Of a stretch of 64,000 nt of DNA, positions 1 to 8,629 are shown piece by piece. Source of the DNA: Acrocarpospora macrocephala (GTDB lineage Bacteria > Actinomycetota > Actinomycetes > Streptosporangiales > Streptosporangiaceae); contig NZ_BLAE01000035.1 in NCBI RefSeq assembly GCF_009687865.1, positions 89,256-153,255 on the forward strand. Direction: 5' to 3'. Position 1 is the first letter of the stretch. The number at the start of each line of letters is the position of its first letter. The notes under the pieces are model-generated. The model saw nothing but the letters and a program-made list of their open reading frames with translations, did not search any database and was not told the origin of the DNA. The position numbers and the translations under genes are program-made.

Positions 1-833
1 TCGTCGTACTCGAAGATCATCGCCGTGGAGCGGTGCAGCGGACCGGGGACCTGTGTGCCGTTCCTGGTGTGGTATCGGCCGTTGTTCGCCGGGTAACCCG
101 TCGAGTACGGGGTCTGGATGCCGCGGAAATACACGTACATGCCGGTGAACGCCGCGCCGTTGGTGACGTTGATGGTGTTCTGCCAGTCGTTGCCCGGCAG
201 GTGGTTGTTGTCCGCCCCGGCGGCCACCGTGTCGAACGGCTGCAGGTCGAAGAAGCGGAACCAGTCCCGGACGGCCTCCTCCGCCGCGGTCCGGAAGGCG
301 GCGTTGCCGAAGTACCCGGTGATCGTGTCGAAGCGGTAGTCGAAATTGATCGGGATCGTGGGCTGGATCGCGGTCTTCTCGTCCTGCTGCACCCGGATCG
401 GCATCGACTGCTGGTACGTCGCGCCACTCCCGTCCCGGATGTTCAGCCGCAGCGTGTAACTTTCATCGGCGCCGGGCCCGCGCTTGGAGTGGATCGCCAG
501 CCGGAAGATCTTCTGCTCGGACGCGTTGGCGAACGTGAGCGTCTTGATCGCGCCGGTGGCGGTGAGCTGGCTGGGCAGGTCCATCATCAGGCGCGAGGTG
601 CCCTCGGCTCTGAGCTCGATGCTGACCGGGAACGGCACGTCAGCCGGGGGGCGGACGGTCAGTTCGACGTACGGGTTGGCGAGGTAGCCCTGCCAGTCCA
701 CCAGCTTGACGCCGTAGCTGTTGACGTTGCGGCCGAACAGGTCGATGACCTGCGCGGTTGGTGCGCTGTGGGCGGGGGGAACCCCCACGAGTAAGGCGGC
801 GAGCATGGTCGCCACCACGGTGAGCCGTCTCAT
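1..833 (-). CDS. Secreted protein of unknown function, cut by window edge
   Basis: The reading frame opens at ATG 833 and runs off the left edge. A GAAAGGG ribosome site lies about 9 bases upstream. Residues 1-24 form a typical signal peptide (MRRLTVVATMLAALLVGV, then AHS-A), so the product is exported. The visible part (about 277 residues) starts with a beta-rich stretch of about 130 residues, then a region rich in Trp, Phe, Tyr and Asn. I recognise no catalytic motif. It lies downstream of the LacI regulator on the same strand, so a role in carbohydrate use is possible but unproven. Confidence 0.75.
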   Translation of the reverse strand, partial: MRRLTVVATMLAALLVGVPPAHSAPTAQVIDLFGRNVNSYGVKLVDWQGYLANPYVELTVRPPADVPFPVSIELRAEGTSRLMMDLPSQLTATGAIKTLTFANASEQKIFRLAIHSKRGPGADESYTLRLNIRDGSGATYQQSMPIRVQQDEKTAIQPTIPINFDYRFDTITGYFGNAAFRTAAEEAVRDWFRFFDLQPFDTVAAGADNNHLPGNDWQNTINVTNGAAFTGMYVYFRGIQTPYSTGYPANNGRYHTRNGTQVPGPLHRSTAMIFEYD

Positions 834-887
834 GGCCTGAGACCCTTTCCGTCGCGGAATAGGTTTTCAGGCGCGGACGGTAAAGTG

Positions 888-1904
888 TCACACCGTACCG
901 GTCAAGCTCGACTCTCGGATGATCAGGCGGCAGGGCATGCGGTGCACGCCGGGCGTGGCCTTGCCGTCGATGGCGGCGAACAGGTGCTGGGCGGCCGTGC
1001 GGCCGAGGCGTTCCAGGTTCATGTCGATCGTGGTCAGCGGCGGGCGCGTCTCCGCGGAGAGCACCTCCCAGTTGTCGTAGCCGACCACGGCGATGTCGTC
1101 CGGGATCCGCCGGCCGCGCTCCCGCGCCGCCTCGATGAACCCGGCCGCTATCTGGTCGCTGCCGCACATCACCGCGTCCACCTCGTGCTTCAGCACGATC
1201 TCGGCCGCCTGCCGGCCCCAGCGCTGCGACCACACCCCGAACAGCGGCTGCCCGGCGACGAGCTCGAGCCCGGCCTCGGCCAGCGCGGCCTGGGTGCCCT
1301 CGGCCCGGTCCTGCGCCGCCCGGTAGTGGGTGGGCCCGGTCACGTGCGCGATCCGCCGCCGCCCCAGCGTGATCAGATGCTGGACGGCCATCTTCGCCCC
1401 CTCCACGTCGTCGGGCACGAACGACACGTCGTCGGGGTCGTCCGAAGGCGCGTACGCGTAGACCACCGGAAGCGGCAGGTTCCGGCTGATCGACGGGCGC
1501 GGGTCGGTGCTCTCGCCCACCACGATCAGCCCGTCCACCCGCCGCGCCAGCAGCGTGCGCAGGTGGTGCTGCTCGCGGATCGAGTCGCCGCGCGCGTCGC
1601 AGAGCATCACCGACATCTCCCCGGCCCCGAACGCGTCCTCCGCGCCGAGCAGCACCGGGATGCCGAACCGGCCCACGCTGTCGCTGGTGAGCAGCCCGAC
1701 CGTCCTGGTCTGCCCGGAGATCAAGCTCCTGGCCAGCGCGTTCGGCTGGAACGACAGCTCCTCCGCGGCCACCAGCACCCGCTGCCTGGTTTCGTCGCGC
1801 ACCTGCCCGCGCCCGTTGAGTGCCTTGGACGCCGTCGCGATCGACACGCCAGCGAGGGCGGCCACGTCGTTGATCGTGGCCGCTCGTGGTCGGCGAGGAG
1901 TCAT
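888..1904 (-). CDS. LacI-family transcriptional regulator
   Basis: A 338-residue DNA-binding repressor. Residues 9-56 are the LacI helix-turn-helix (TINDVAALAGVSIATASKAL) with hinge helix, followed by a periplasmic-binding-protein-like ligand domain. ATG 1904 was chosen because it starts exactly at the conserved N-terminus (MTPRRPRAATIND) with AAAAGG upstream; earlier in-frame codons would add unrelated residues. A plausible -10 (TAGGAT) lies at 1938-1943 on this strand. It diverges from the sugar ABC operon and probably represses it, with the imported sugar as inducer (inference from position and family). Confidence 0.93.
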   Translation of the reverse strand: MTPRRPRAATINDVAALAGVSIATASKALNGRGQVRDETRQRVLVAAEELSFQPNALARSLISGQTRTVGLLTSDSVGRFGIPVLLGAEDAFGAGEMSVMLCDARGDSIREQHHLRTLLARRVDGLIVVGESTDPRPSISRNLPLPVVYAYAPSDDPDDVSFVPDDVEGAKMAVQHLITLGRRRIAHVTGPTHYRAAQDRAEGTQAALAEAGLELVAGQPLFGVWSQRWGRQAAEIVLKHEVDAVMCGSDQIAAGFIEAARERGRRIPDDIAVVGYDNWEVLSAETRPPLTTIDMNLERLGRTAAQHLFAAIDGKATPGVHRMPCRLIIRESSLTGTV

Positions 1905-2000
1905 CAGCGAAAGCCTTTTCTGTTGGTATGGGATCGTTATCCTAGCCCGATTTCGCAGACCATAACCCCAGTTGGGCCTTGCGGGCAACCCGGGCCCCCC

Positions 2001-2040
2001 TTGACACTGTCTCATGTTGCGTTTACGTTTCCGAAAACCT
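2001..2040 (+). promoter_or_regulatory. Sugar ABC promoter with overlapping LacI-type operator
   Basis: A perfect -35 TTGACA (2001-2006) and TACGTT (2024-2029, fits TANNNT) are 17 bases apart. Covering and following the -10 is ACGTTTCCGAAAACCT (2025-2040), an imperfect palindrome centred on C2032 with TTTC/GAAA arms, as in many LacI-family operators. The GAAAACCT half recurs on the minus strand at 861-868, upstream of the secreted gene at 833. Binding there would block RNA polymerase directly. Confidence 0.65.
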
Positions 2041-2076
2041 TTTCAGTGTGCTTCGGGGGATGCAGAGGAGAGAACT

Positions 2077-3342
2077 ATGGATATGCCTCGACGCCTCGGC
2101 GCGCTGCTCGCCGCCGCGCTGCTGGCCACCGCGTGCGGTGGTGGCGGCGGTGCCGAGAGTCCACCGGCGGCCAATCAGAGTCAGGCCCCGGTGACGATCA
2201 AGGTGTGGACCCGGGCTGCTACCGAGTCCCACACGAAGGCCCTGGCCGACGCCTACAACGCGTCGCACACCAACAAGGTCGAGGTGACGGCGTACCCGAA
2301 CGAGGAGTACCCCGCCAAGATCGCGACCGCGGCCGGCGGCAAGAACCTGCCCGACCTGTTCGCCTCCGACGTCGTGTTCGCCCCCAACTACGTCTCGCAG
2401 GGCCTGTGGATCGACGTCACCGAGCGGTTCGGCGCGCTGCCCTTCAAGGACAAGGTCGCCCCCGCGCACATCAAGGAAGCCACCGTGGACGGGAAGATCT
2501 ACGCGGTCCCGCACACGGTTGACACTTCCGTGCTGTTCATGAACAAGGCCCTGTACACGAAGGCGGGCCTCGACCCGGAGAAGCCCCCGACCTCGCTGAA
2601 GGAGATGGCCGAGCAGGCCACCACCATCCGGGAGAAGGTCGGCGGCGACACCTACGGCACCTACTTCGGCGGCAACTGCGGCGGGTGCACCTTGTTCACG
2701 TTCTGGCCGTCGGTGTGGGCCGGGGGCGGCGACGTGATGAACCCCGAAGGAACCCAGTCCACCGTGGACGCGGGGCCGATGGGGGCGGTGTTCGACGTGT
2801 ACCGCAAGCTGTTCGAGGCCGGAGTGGCCGCGCCCGGCTCCAAGGAGGAGAACGGCACCACCTGGCTGGGCGCGCTTCAGGCGGGCAACATCGGCGTCGC
2901 CCCTGGTCCCTCCGCGTGGCTCGGGTTGCTGGAGGAGAAGGGCATCGACGTCGGCGTCGCGCCCATCCCCGGCGTCGATGGCGGCACCTCCACGTTCGTC
3001 GGCGGTGACGTGATCGGCATCAGCGCGACCTCGACGCAGGCCGACGCGGCGTGGGACTTCCTCGCCTTCACCCTCTCCGACCAGGTGCAGAGCGACCTGC
3101 AGACCAAGAGCAGGACCACGGTCGCCCGTACCGACCTGACCGCGAGTGACCCCCGCGTGCAGACCATGAACGAGGTGATGGCGGTGGGGCGCACGCCGTA
3201 CGCGCTGAAGTTCAACGAGTCCTACAACGACTCGCAGAGCCCGTGGCTGAAGACCCTGCGGGACGCGCTGTTCGGCGCGGATCCGGCGGCGGCGCTCAAG
3301 GCGGGCGCAGGGACGATCACGGCTTCACTCAACCAGCAGTAG
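2077..3342 (+). CDS. Sugar ABC transporter substrate-binding lipoprotein
   Basis: A 421-residue family 1 extracellular solute-binding protein. ATG 2077 follows a strong GAGGAGAG site and gives a lipoprotein signal (RRLGALLAAALLATAC), lipidation expected at Cys20. The mature part has the maltose/oligosaccharide-binding pattern (VTIKVWTRA near the N-terminus, AVPHTVDTSVLFMNK in the middle, a late DVIGISATSTQADAAWDFL segment). It is first in an operon with two permeases and a GH127 enzyme, so an arabinofuranose-containing oligosaccharide is the likely ligand (inference). No ATPase is encoded here; such importers often share an MsiK-type ATPase encoded elsewhere. Confidence 0.94.
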   Translation: MDMPRRLGALLAAALLATACGGGGGAESPPAANQSQAPVTIKVWTRAATESHTKALADAYNASHTNKVEVTAYPNEEYPAKIATAAGGKNLPDLFASDVVFAPNYVSQGLWIDVTERFGALPFKDKVAPAHIKEATVDGKIYAVPHTVDTSVLFMNKALYTKAGLDPEKPPTSLKEMAEQATTIREKVGGDTYGTYFGGNCGGCTLFTFWPSVWAGGGDVMNPEGTQSTVDAGPMGAVFDVYRKLFEAGVAAPGSKEENGTTWLGALQAGNIGVAPGPSAWLGLLEEKGIDVGVAPIPGVDGGTSTFVGGDVIGISATSTQADAAWDFLAFTLSDQVQSDLQTKSRTTVARTDLTASDPRVQTMNEVMAVGRTPYALKFNESYNDSQSPWLKTLRDALFGADPAAALKAGAGTITASLNQQ

Positions 3343-3390
3343 CGGACTCGCCGGCGCTCCGGGATCTCCGGGGCGCCGGCAGGAGAACGA

Positions 3391-4323
3391 ATGACCAACC
3401 TTCTCGAACGCGTCCGGCCTGCCCAGGCCGCCGCGCACGCCCGCTTCCGGCGCCGCCGCTCACCCGGCCTGGCCGGGCTCGCCTACGCGGCCCCGGCAGC
3501 GGTGATCGTCGCCCTGTTCTTCCTGTTCCCGCTCGGGTTGGTCGTGTGGATGTCGCTGAACAAGTGGCCCCTGCTCGGGCCGCCCACGTTCAACGCGCCC
3601 ACCAACTACGCCCAGATCGCCGACAACGCGCTCGTTCTGGACGCGGTGGTCTTCACCCTGAAGTACACGGCCGTCGTCACCGTTCTGCTGTTTTCCATCT
3701 CGTTCGGGCTGGCGCTGCTGATCCAGAACCGCCGTCCCGGCGTCGGGTTCTTCCGCGGCGCGTTCTTCCTGCCCGCCGCGGTCGGCTGGGCGACGGCCAC
3801 GCTGCTGTTCTTCGGCCTGCTCAGCGACCAGATCGGCCCGATCAACGACATCCTCCAGTGGGTCGGCCTGATCGACGCGCCCGTGTCGTGGACGGCCGGG
3901 GACCCGGGGCTCGCCTTCGGCTCCACGGTCACCCTGGTCATCTGGCGGTGGGCCGGCTTCAACATGCTGATCCTGCTCACCGGGCTCCAGGCCATCCCCA
4001 CCGAGCTCTACGAAGCGGCCCGGGTGGACGGCGCGTCCGCCTTCCACGCGTTCCGCCGGATCACGCTGCCGCTGATGCGGCCCACCATCGCGCTGGTGCT
4101 CTGCCTGATGATCACCGGTTCGCTGCTCGGCTTCGAGCAGTTCTACATCCTCACCCGCGGCGGCCCCGGCAGCAGCACCACGTCGGTGGTGATGGTCATC
4201 GTCCGGGAGGCCTTCATCCGCTTCAACCTGGGCTCGGCTGCGGCAATGTCGGTGCTCGTCCTCGCGGCGCTGGTGCTGCTGAACGCGCTCCAGCTCGCCT
4301 TCATCCGGCGGAAGACGTCATGA
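3391..4323 (+). CDS. Sugar ABC transporter permease, MalF type
   Basis: A 310-residue inner-membrane permease with about six transmembrane helices and the EAA loop (EAARVDGASAFHAFRRITLP) near residues 205-225 that contacts the ATPase. ATG 3391 is preceded by CAGGAGAA. It ends inside the start of the next permease (ATGA overlap), so the two subunits are translationally coupled. Together they form the membrane channel for the sugar bound by the upstream lipoprotein. Confidence 0.95.
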   Translation: MTNLLERVRPAQAAAHARFRRRRSPGLAGLAYAAPAAVIVALFFLFPLGLVVWMSLNKWPLLGPPTFNAPTNYAQIADNALVLDAVVFTLKYTAVVTVLLFSISFGLALLIQNRRPGVGFFRGAFFLPAAVGWATATLLFFGLLSDQIGPINDILQWVGLIDAPVSWTAGDPGLAFGSTVTLVIWRWAGFNMLILLTGLQAIPTELYEAARVDGASAFHAFRRITLPLMRPTIALVLCLMITGSLLGFEQFYILTRGGPGSSTTSVVMVIVREAFIRFNLGSAAAMSVLVLAALVLLNALQLAFIRRKTS

Positions 4324-5108
4324 AACGACCCACGTACTACGTCAGCATGGCCATCCTGTCGCTGTTCTTCGTCTACCCGATCGTGTGGAGCGGCTGGTCG
4401 TCCATCCGGCTCGGCGACGCCTTCAGCCTGGACAGTTACCGCAAGCTCGCCGACTACGGCGAAGGCGTCGGCACCTATCTCACCAACACCGTCATCCTGG
4501 TTCTGCTCACCGTAGGTGGCACGCTCATCGTCGCCACCTTCGCCGGGTACGCCTTCGCCCGCTTCCGCTTCCCCGGCCGGGGGCTGCTGTTCGTGCTGAT
4601 CCTGGCCATCCTGATGGTTCCGTACCCGACCATCCTCATCCCGCTTTATGTGCTGCTGGGCTGGTTCGGGCTCCAGGACTCCCTGCTCGGCCTGGCGCTC
4701 GTCATGATCATGTTCCAGCTGCCGTTCGCCGTCTTCATGATGCGCAACGCCTTCGAATCCGTGCCCCGCACCCTCGACGAAGCCGCCATGATGGACGGCT
4801 GCGGCAGCTTCGGCGCGCTGGTCAGGGTCCTGCTGCCCGCCGTCGTGCCCGGCCTGGTGACCGTCGGCCTGTTCGCGTTCCTGGCCTCGTGGAACGACTA
4901 CGTGGCCCCGCTCATCCTGATCAGCTCCAACGATCGCTTCACCCTGCCGGTCGCCGTGGTCAACATGCGCCTGCACGACTTCGGCGCCGTCGATTACCCC
5001 ACCATGCAGGCCGGCGTGGTGTTCATGGCCTTACCCTGCCTGGCCATCTTCCTCCTCCTCCAGCGCTACTACGTGCGCGGATTCATGTCGGGAGCTTTGC
5101 GTGGTTAA
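4320..5108 (+). CDS. Sugar ABC transporter permease, MalG type
   Basis: A 262-residue permease. ATG 4320 overlaps the stop of the partner by four bases. Six hydrophobic helices are visible, with the EAA loop DEAAMMDGCGSFGALVRVLLP at about residues 155-175 and a MalG-like C-terminus (RYYVRGFMSGALRG). Its 3' end overlaps the start of the GH127 gene by eight bases, so all four genes form one tight operon. Confidence 0.95.
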   Translation: MKRPTYYVSMAILSLFFVYPIVWSGWSSIRLGDAFSLDSYRKLADYGEGVGTYLTNTVILVLLTVGGTLIVATFAGYAFARFRFPGRGLLFVLILAILMVPYPTILIPLYVLLGWFGLQDSLLGLALVMIMFQLPFAVFMMRNAFESVPRTLDEAAMMDGCGSFGALVRVLLPAVVPGLVTVGLFAFLASWNDYVAPLILISSNDRFTLPVAVVNMRLHDFGAVDYPTMQAGVVFMALPCLAIFLLLQRYYVRGFMSGALRG

Positions 5109-6792
5109 CCCAGTCGTTCCATCCAATGGCGTGCTCACCCCTCTCGGCCTCGACGCTGTACGGCTGTCGCCCGGCTTCTGGGGGGACCTGCGCGAACTCA
5201 ACCAAGAAGTGATCATCGGCCACTGCCTGGACTGGATGGAGAAACTCGGCTGGATCGGCAACTTTCGCGGCGAGCCCGCGCGCGGGCGCGAATTCGCCGA
5301 CTCCGAGGTGTACAAGCTGCTCGAAGGCATGGCGTGGGCGCGTGATCCGCGTTTCGACGAGCTGGCCGAGACGGTGGTGGCGGCGCAGGAGCCCGATGGA
5401 TATCTCAATACGCGCTGGAGTGGGGATCGGTATCGGGATTTCGAGTGGGGGCATGAGCTTTACTGCTATGGCCATATGATCCAGGCCGGCGTGGCGCGGT
5501 GGCGCACGTCGGGGGAACATGCGTTCACGGATACGGTACGGCGTGTTGCCGATCATGTGTGCCAGCGTTTTATGGACAGTGCCGAGGTGTGCGGGCATCC
5601 AGAGATTGAGATGGCGCTGGTCGAGCTTTATCGGGTGACCGGGGCTGAGCGTTATCTGGAGATGGCGCGGCGTTTCGTCGAGCGGCGGGGTGGGCCCGCG
5701 CTGGCGGAGGTGGAGTTCGGGCGGGCCTATTTCCAGGACGATATGTCGGTTCGTGAGGCGGAGGTGTTTCGCGGGCATGCCGTGCGGGCGATGTATCTGG
5801 CCTGCGGGACGGTGGATGTGGCCGTGGAGACGGGGGATACCGAACTGCTGGCCGCGGTGGAAGCGCAGTGGGAGAGGACGATCGCCCGGCGTACGCATCT
5901 GACCGGCGGGATGGGGTCGCGGCATTCCGGGGAGTCGTTCGGGGATGATTTCGAGTTGCCGCCGGATCGGGCGTATTCGGAGACGTGTGCGGCGGTCGGG
6001 TCGGTGATGTTGTCCCATCGGCTGTTGCTCGCGACTGGGCGGCGGCGGTATGCGGAGCAGGCCGAACGCACGTTGTACAACGTGGTCGCGGCTTCGCCTG
6101 CTTCGGATGGGAGGTCGTTCTTCTATACGAATCCGTTGCAGGTTCGGGTGCCGGGACAGGCGGCGGAAGGGGTGAATCCGCGCGCGGAGGGGGCGTTGCG
6201 TGCGCCGTGGTTCGCGGTGTCGTGTTGCCCGAACAATCTGGCGCGGACGTTCGCGTCGTTGCCCGCGTATGTGGCGACTGGGACGTCGGAGGGGATCCAG
6301 ATCCATCATCCGACCCCGAGCGAAATTTCCCACGATGGGCTGGAATTGCGGGTCGAAACCGGATACCCGTGGGAGGGCGGGGTCGCCGTGCACGTGGTGT
6401 CGGCGCCCGCCGAGCCTCGGCGGATCAGCGTGGGCGAGCATGCGGACCTGCGGGTCTGGGCCCCCGGGGATGTGTTCGCCGTTGATCTCGATGTCCGGCC
6501 GCGGTGGGTTCGGCCGGATCCGCGGGTGGACGCGGTGCGCGGGTGCGTGGCGGTCGAACGCGGCCCGCTCGTGTACTGCGCGGAGTCACCGGAGGGTGGG
6601 CCTTCCCTGGAGCTCGTCCACGTCGATGCCGAAGTCCCCCCTCAAGAAGACGTGGTGGATGGCGTTGTGGAGCTTGACGTGCAGGCCGCCACTCTCGGGG
6701 AGGCCGAGGAGTTGACGTTGCGGCTGGTGCCCTACCACCGGTGGGGGAATCGCGGTCCGGCGACTATGCGGGTGTGGATGCCGGGCATGTGA
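5101..6792 (+). CDS. GH127 (DUF1680) beta-L-arabinofuranosidase-like hydrolase
   Basis: A 563-residue cytoplasmic glycoside hydrolase; no signal peptide. GTG 5101 overlaps the permease stop. Family hallmarks: LTGGMGS...ESFG...FELP around residues 265-290, the ETC motif (E294, C296) and the CCPNN motif (C375, C376). In the characterised bifidobacterial GH127 enzyme the equivalent Glu and three Cys bind zinc, and the first Cys of the CC pair is the nucleophile. All are kept, so it should be active on beta-L-arabinofuranosides or related sugars. It probably cleaves what the upstream transporter imports. Exact substrate is unknown. Confidence 0.9.
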   Translation: MVNPVVPSNGVLTPLGLDAVRLSPGFWGDLRELNQEVIIGHCLDWMEKLGWIGNFRGEPARGREFADSEVYKLLEGMAWARDPRFDELAETVVAAQEPDGYLNTRWSGDRYRDFEWGHELYCYGHMIQAGVARWRTSGEHAFTDTVRRVADHVCQRFMDSAEVCGHPEIEMALVELYRVTGAERYLEMARRFVERRGGPALAEVEFGRAYFQDDMSVREAEVFRGHAVRAMYLACGTVDVAVETGDTELLAAVEAQWERTIARRTHLTGGMGSRHSGESFGDDFELPPDRAYSETCAAVGSVMLSHRLLLATGRRRYAEQAERTLYNVVAASPASDGRSFFYTNPLQVRVPGQAAEGVNPRAEGALRAPWFAVSCCPNNLARTFASLPAYVATGTSEGIQIHHPTPSEISHDGLELRVETGYPWEGGVAVHVVSAPAEPRRISVGEHADLRVWAPGDVFAVDLDVRPRWVRPDPRVDAVRGCVAVERGPLVYCAESPEGGPSLELVHVDAEVPPQEDVVDGVVELDVQAATLGEAEELTLRLVPYHRWGNRGPATMRVWMPGM

Positions 6793-6823
6793 CGACCGTG
6801 GATGACGCCGCCCAGATGGGCCG

Positions 6824-7282
6824 TCACGGGTGTTCGCCGACGAGGTTGTTGATCCAGGAGAGGTGGTCCTGGATGTCGGCGCGTCTGCGGTCGGCCTGCT
6901 GGCGGCGGACCTCCAGGTCGCGGGCGTGCTCCTGTTCGGTCACCAGGAGGATCTCCGCGGCCCGGCGCAGTCGTTCGCGCAGTTCGAGTTCCAGGTCGCG
7001 GGCGCGGGCCTCGGCCTCGGCGATGATCGACTCGGCCTGCCGCTGGGCCGTCGCGATCACTTCGGCTCCGCCCTGCCAGCTGGGCGCGAGCGCCGTGCTG
7101 CACAGACCGCACCGCGCTTTCAGCTGCTCGTAGTCCCGGTGCAGGCGGCTGAGACTGCATTGCACTTCACCCAGGAACATGTCGACCTCCGCGAGGTCAT
7201 AACCCTCCCGGAGCCGGCTGGTGGAGAAGACCTTGTTGCGGACGTCCTCCGCGGTCAGCACGCCGTCGTATCCCTCGCCCAT
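6824..7282 (-). CDS. DivIVA-domain coiled-coil protein
   Basis: A 152-residue protein. ATG 7282 follows an AAAGGAG site seven bases away. The N-terminus (LTAEDVRNKVFSTSRLREGY, then EVDMFL) matches the DivIVA lipid-binding domain, followed by a long charged coiled coil rich in Ala, Arg and Glu (about residues 70-140). A CGLC pair sits near residue 52-55. DivIVA proteins mark curved membranes and organise polar growth or septation; this one is much shorter than the main Wag31/DivIVA, so it is probably an accessory paralogue. It ends opposite the GH127 stop. Confidence 0.8.
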   Translation of the reverse strand: MGEGYDGVLTAEDVRNKVFSTSRLREGYDLAEVDMFLGEVQCSLSRLHRDYEQLKARCGLCSTALAPSWQGGAEVIATAQRQAESIIAEAEARARDLELELRERLRRAAEILLVTEQEHARDLEVRRQQADRRRADIQDHLSWINNLVGEHP

Positions 7283-7305
7283 AACGGTCTCCTTTCGGGA
7301 AGCGC

Positions 7306-8427
7306 CTATGACAGTTTCGCCAGCAGGCGGGCGCGTTGCCGTTCGTTCAGGTCGCCGACCGTGTGGTCGGGCGTGATGCCGTTGACGTGCAACAAGTCGG
7401 CGATGTGGTTGTGGTCGTAGCCGGGGTGGCCGTCCAGCAGCCACGCCACCCGGGTCCGCAGGGTCAGCCGATCGGTCCGCGCGAACACCTGCGCCAGGGT
7501 CAGCGCGCCCGACGCGAAAGCGGCACGCAGGTGCCTTCTATCGCGAAGCGGAAACAGCGTGGGGGTGGGTGCGGGGGACGGGAACGGGCTCGGCACGGTT
7601 CTGGGCCGGGCGATGACACGCCCGAGCACCTGTTTGTCGCTCAGGTTCGGCTGCCCGGGAAGCCATTGCAGGGCGCTGATCGCCAGCGCCACCGTGGCGG
7701 CCACCCCGGCCGCGGTCAGCACATGCCGCCTCGGCACCCGGCGATCCTCGTGCCTGCTCGCCGCGAGCCGGACGCCGAGTATGGCCGTACGCAACAGGAT
7801 TCCGGTCGCCACCCCGAGCAGGATCGGCACGACCTGGCCGGGCAGGGGACTGACCGTGCCGATCACCATCCCCACCACCGGGCTGACACACGCCACCGCC
7901 AGCAGCGGCGCCAGGCGCTGCCCCGCCATGTCCAGCAGGGCGACCATGGCCAGGCCCTCGCTGGCCGAATGCACCACCAGCGCGATCACGACCACGGCCG
8001 AGGCGCTCAACGCCAGCGTGGCCCCCTCGATCGCGCGGTGCACGGTGAGCGCGGCGGCCGTGCCGAGACCACCGAACAGCGCGGCCCCGGCCCATTCCCT
8101 GACCCGCCGATGCAGGCCGGGCGCGTGCCGGGCGCCCGGTCCTGACACCTGCGCATGCTCTTTCCTGGTGAAGTAGGTGACCACCACGAAGCCCACGCTG
8201 ATCGAAACGCCCATCGCCCACAGCGGCACGCCCTTCTCGACCGACTCCCGCCAGGCGTCGGGCAGCAGGTCGATCAAGGCGGTGACCAGCATCAGCGCCG
8301 AGGCGATGGCCAGCCAGACGGTGACCCGGCGGGCATGCCGCCTGGCCATCCACGCGCCCCCGAGGGTGGACAGCGAGACCAGCGCGACGGCCACCCATGC
8401 CGCCCCGCCAGAAGATCCTGCTTCCAC
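7306..8427 (-). CDS. ZIP-family metal transporter with extra C-terminal domain
   Basis: A 373-residue membrane protein, GTG 8427, with GGGGGAG about seven bases upstream. About eight hydrophobic helices fill residues 8-255. Two HxxxEG motifs (HRAIEG about residue 128, HSASEG about residue 152) are the metal-binding signature of ZIP helices 4 and 5, so Zn/Fe-type divalent metal transport is likely. Residues about 265-373 are soluble: a proline-rich linker, then a helical segment (LLDGHPGYDHNHIADLLHVN, then VGDLNERQRARLLAKL) resembling S13/H2TH helix-two-turn-helix folds. That tail is not a normal part of ZIP proteins. Confidence 0.75.
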   Translation of the reverse strand: MEAGSSGGAAWVAVALVSLSTLGGAWMARRHARRVTVWLAIASALMLVTALIDLLPDAWRESVEKGVPLWAMGVSISVGFVVVTYFTRKEHAQVSGPGARHAPGLHRRVREWAGAALFGGLGTAAALTVHRAIEGATLALSASAVVVIALVVHSASEGLAMVALLDMAGQRLAPLLAVACVSPVVGMVIGTVSPLPGQVVPILLGVATGILLRTAILGVRLAASRHEDRRVPRRHVLTAAGVAATVALAISALQWLPGQPNLSDKQVLGRVIARPRTVPSPFPSPAPTPTLFPLRDRRHLRAAFASGALTLAQVFARTDRLTLRTRVAWLLDGHPGYDHNHIADLLHVNGITPDHTVGDLNERQRARLLAKLS

Positions 8428-8464
8428 CTGCGCTCCCCCTTTTACCCAAGCTACCTGCGATGAT

Positions 8465-8475
8465 TACTCAGAGTA
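8465..8475. promoter_or_regulatory. Short perfect palindrome in a divergent promoter region
   Basis: TACTCAGAGTA is a perfect 11-base palindrome between the ZIP gene (minus) and the amino-acid ABC operon (plus), in an AT-richer stretch. It may be an operator for the metal transporter, but it matches no consensus I can name with certainty. The rest of the 8428-8629 interval shows no gene. Confidence 0.25.
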
Positions 8476-8629
8476 GATTACCAGCCACTATCTGTTTACA
8501 CCTCCCGGCGGGTGTCTTGACCGTCCGCTTTGAGGGCGAGGCCGTAGTCATGCCAAACTCGATTTGCTGAGGCCGGAGTATTCCGACATCCTCGGTAGGA
8601 AATTCCCCCGCGCGTCCCCGGAGGCCACC

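Noticed and set aside
6800..6830. Terminator between the GH127 and DivIVA-like genes
   Set aside because: Only a short broken stem (CCCA/TGGG with scattered outer pairs) can be drawn, far weaker than the other convergent hairpins.
8518..8550. TTGACC as a -35 for the amino-acid ABC operon
   Set aside because: No acceptable -10 lies 16-19 bases downstream; not reported as a promoter.
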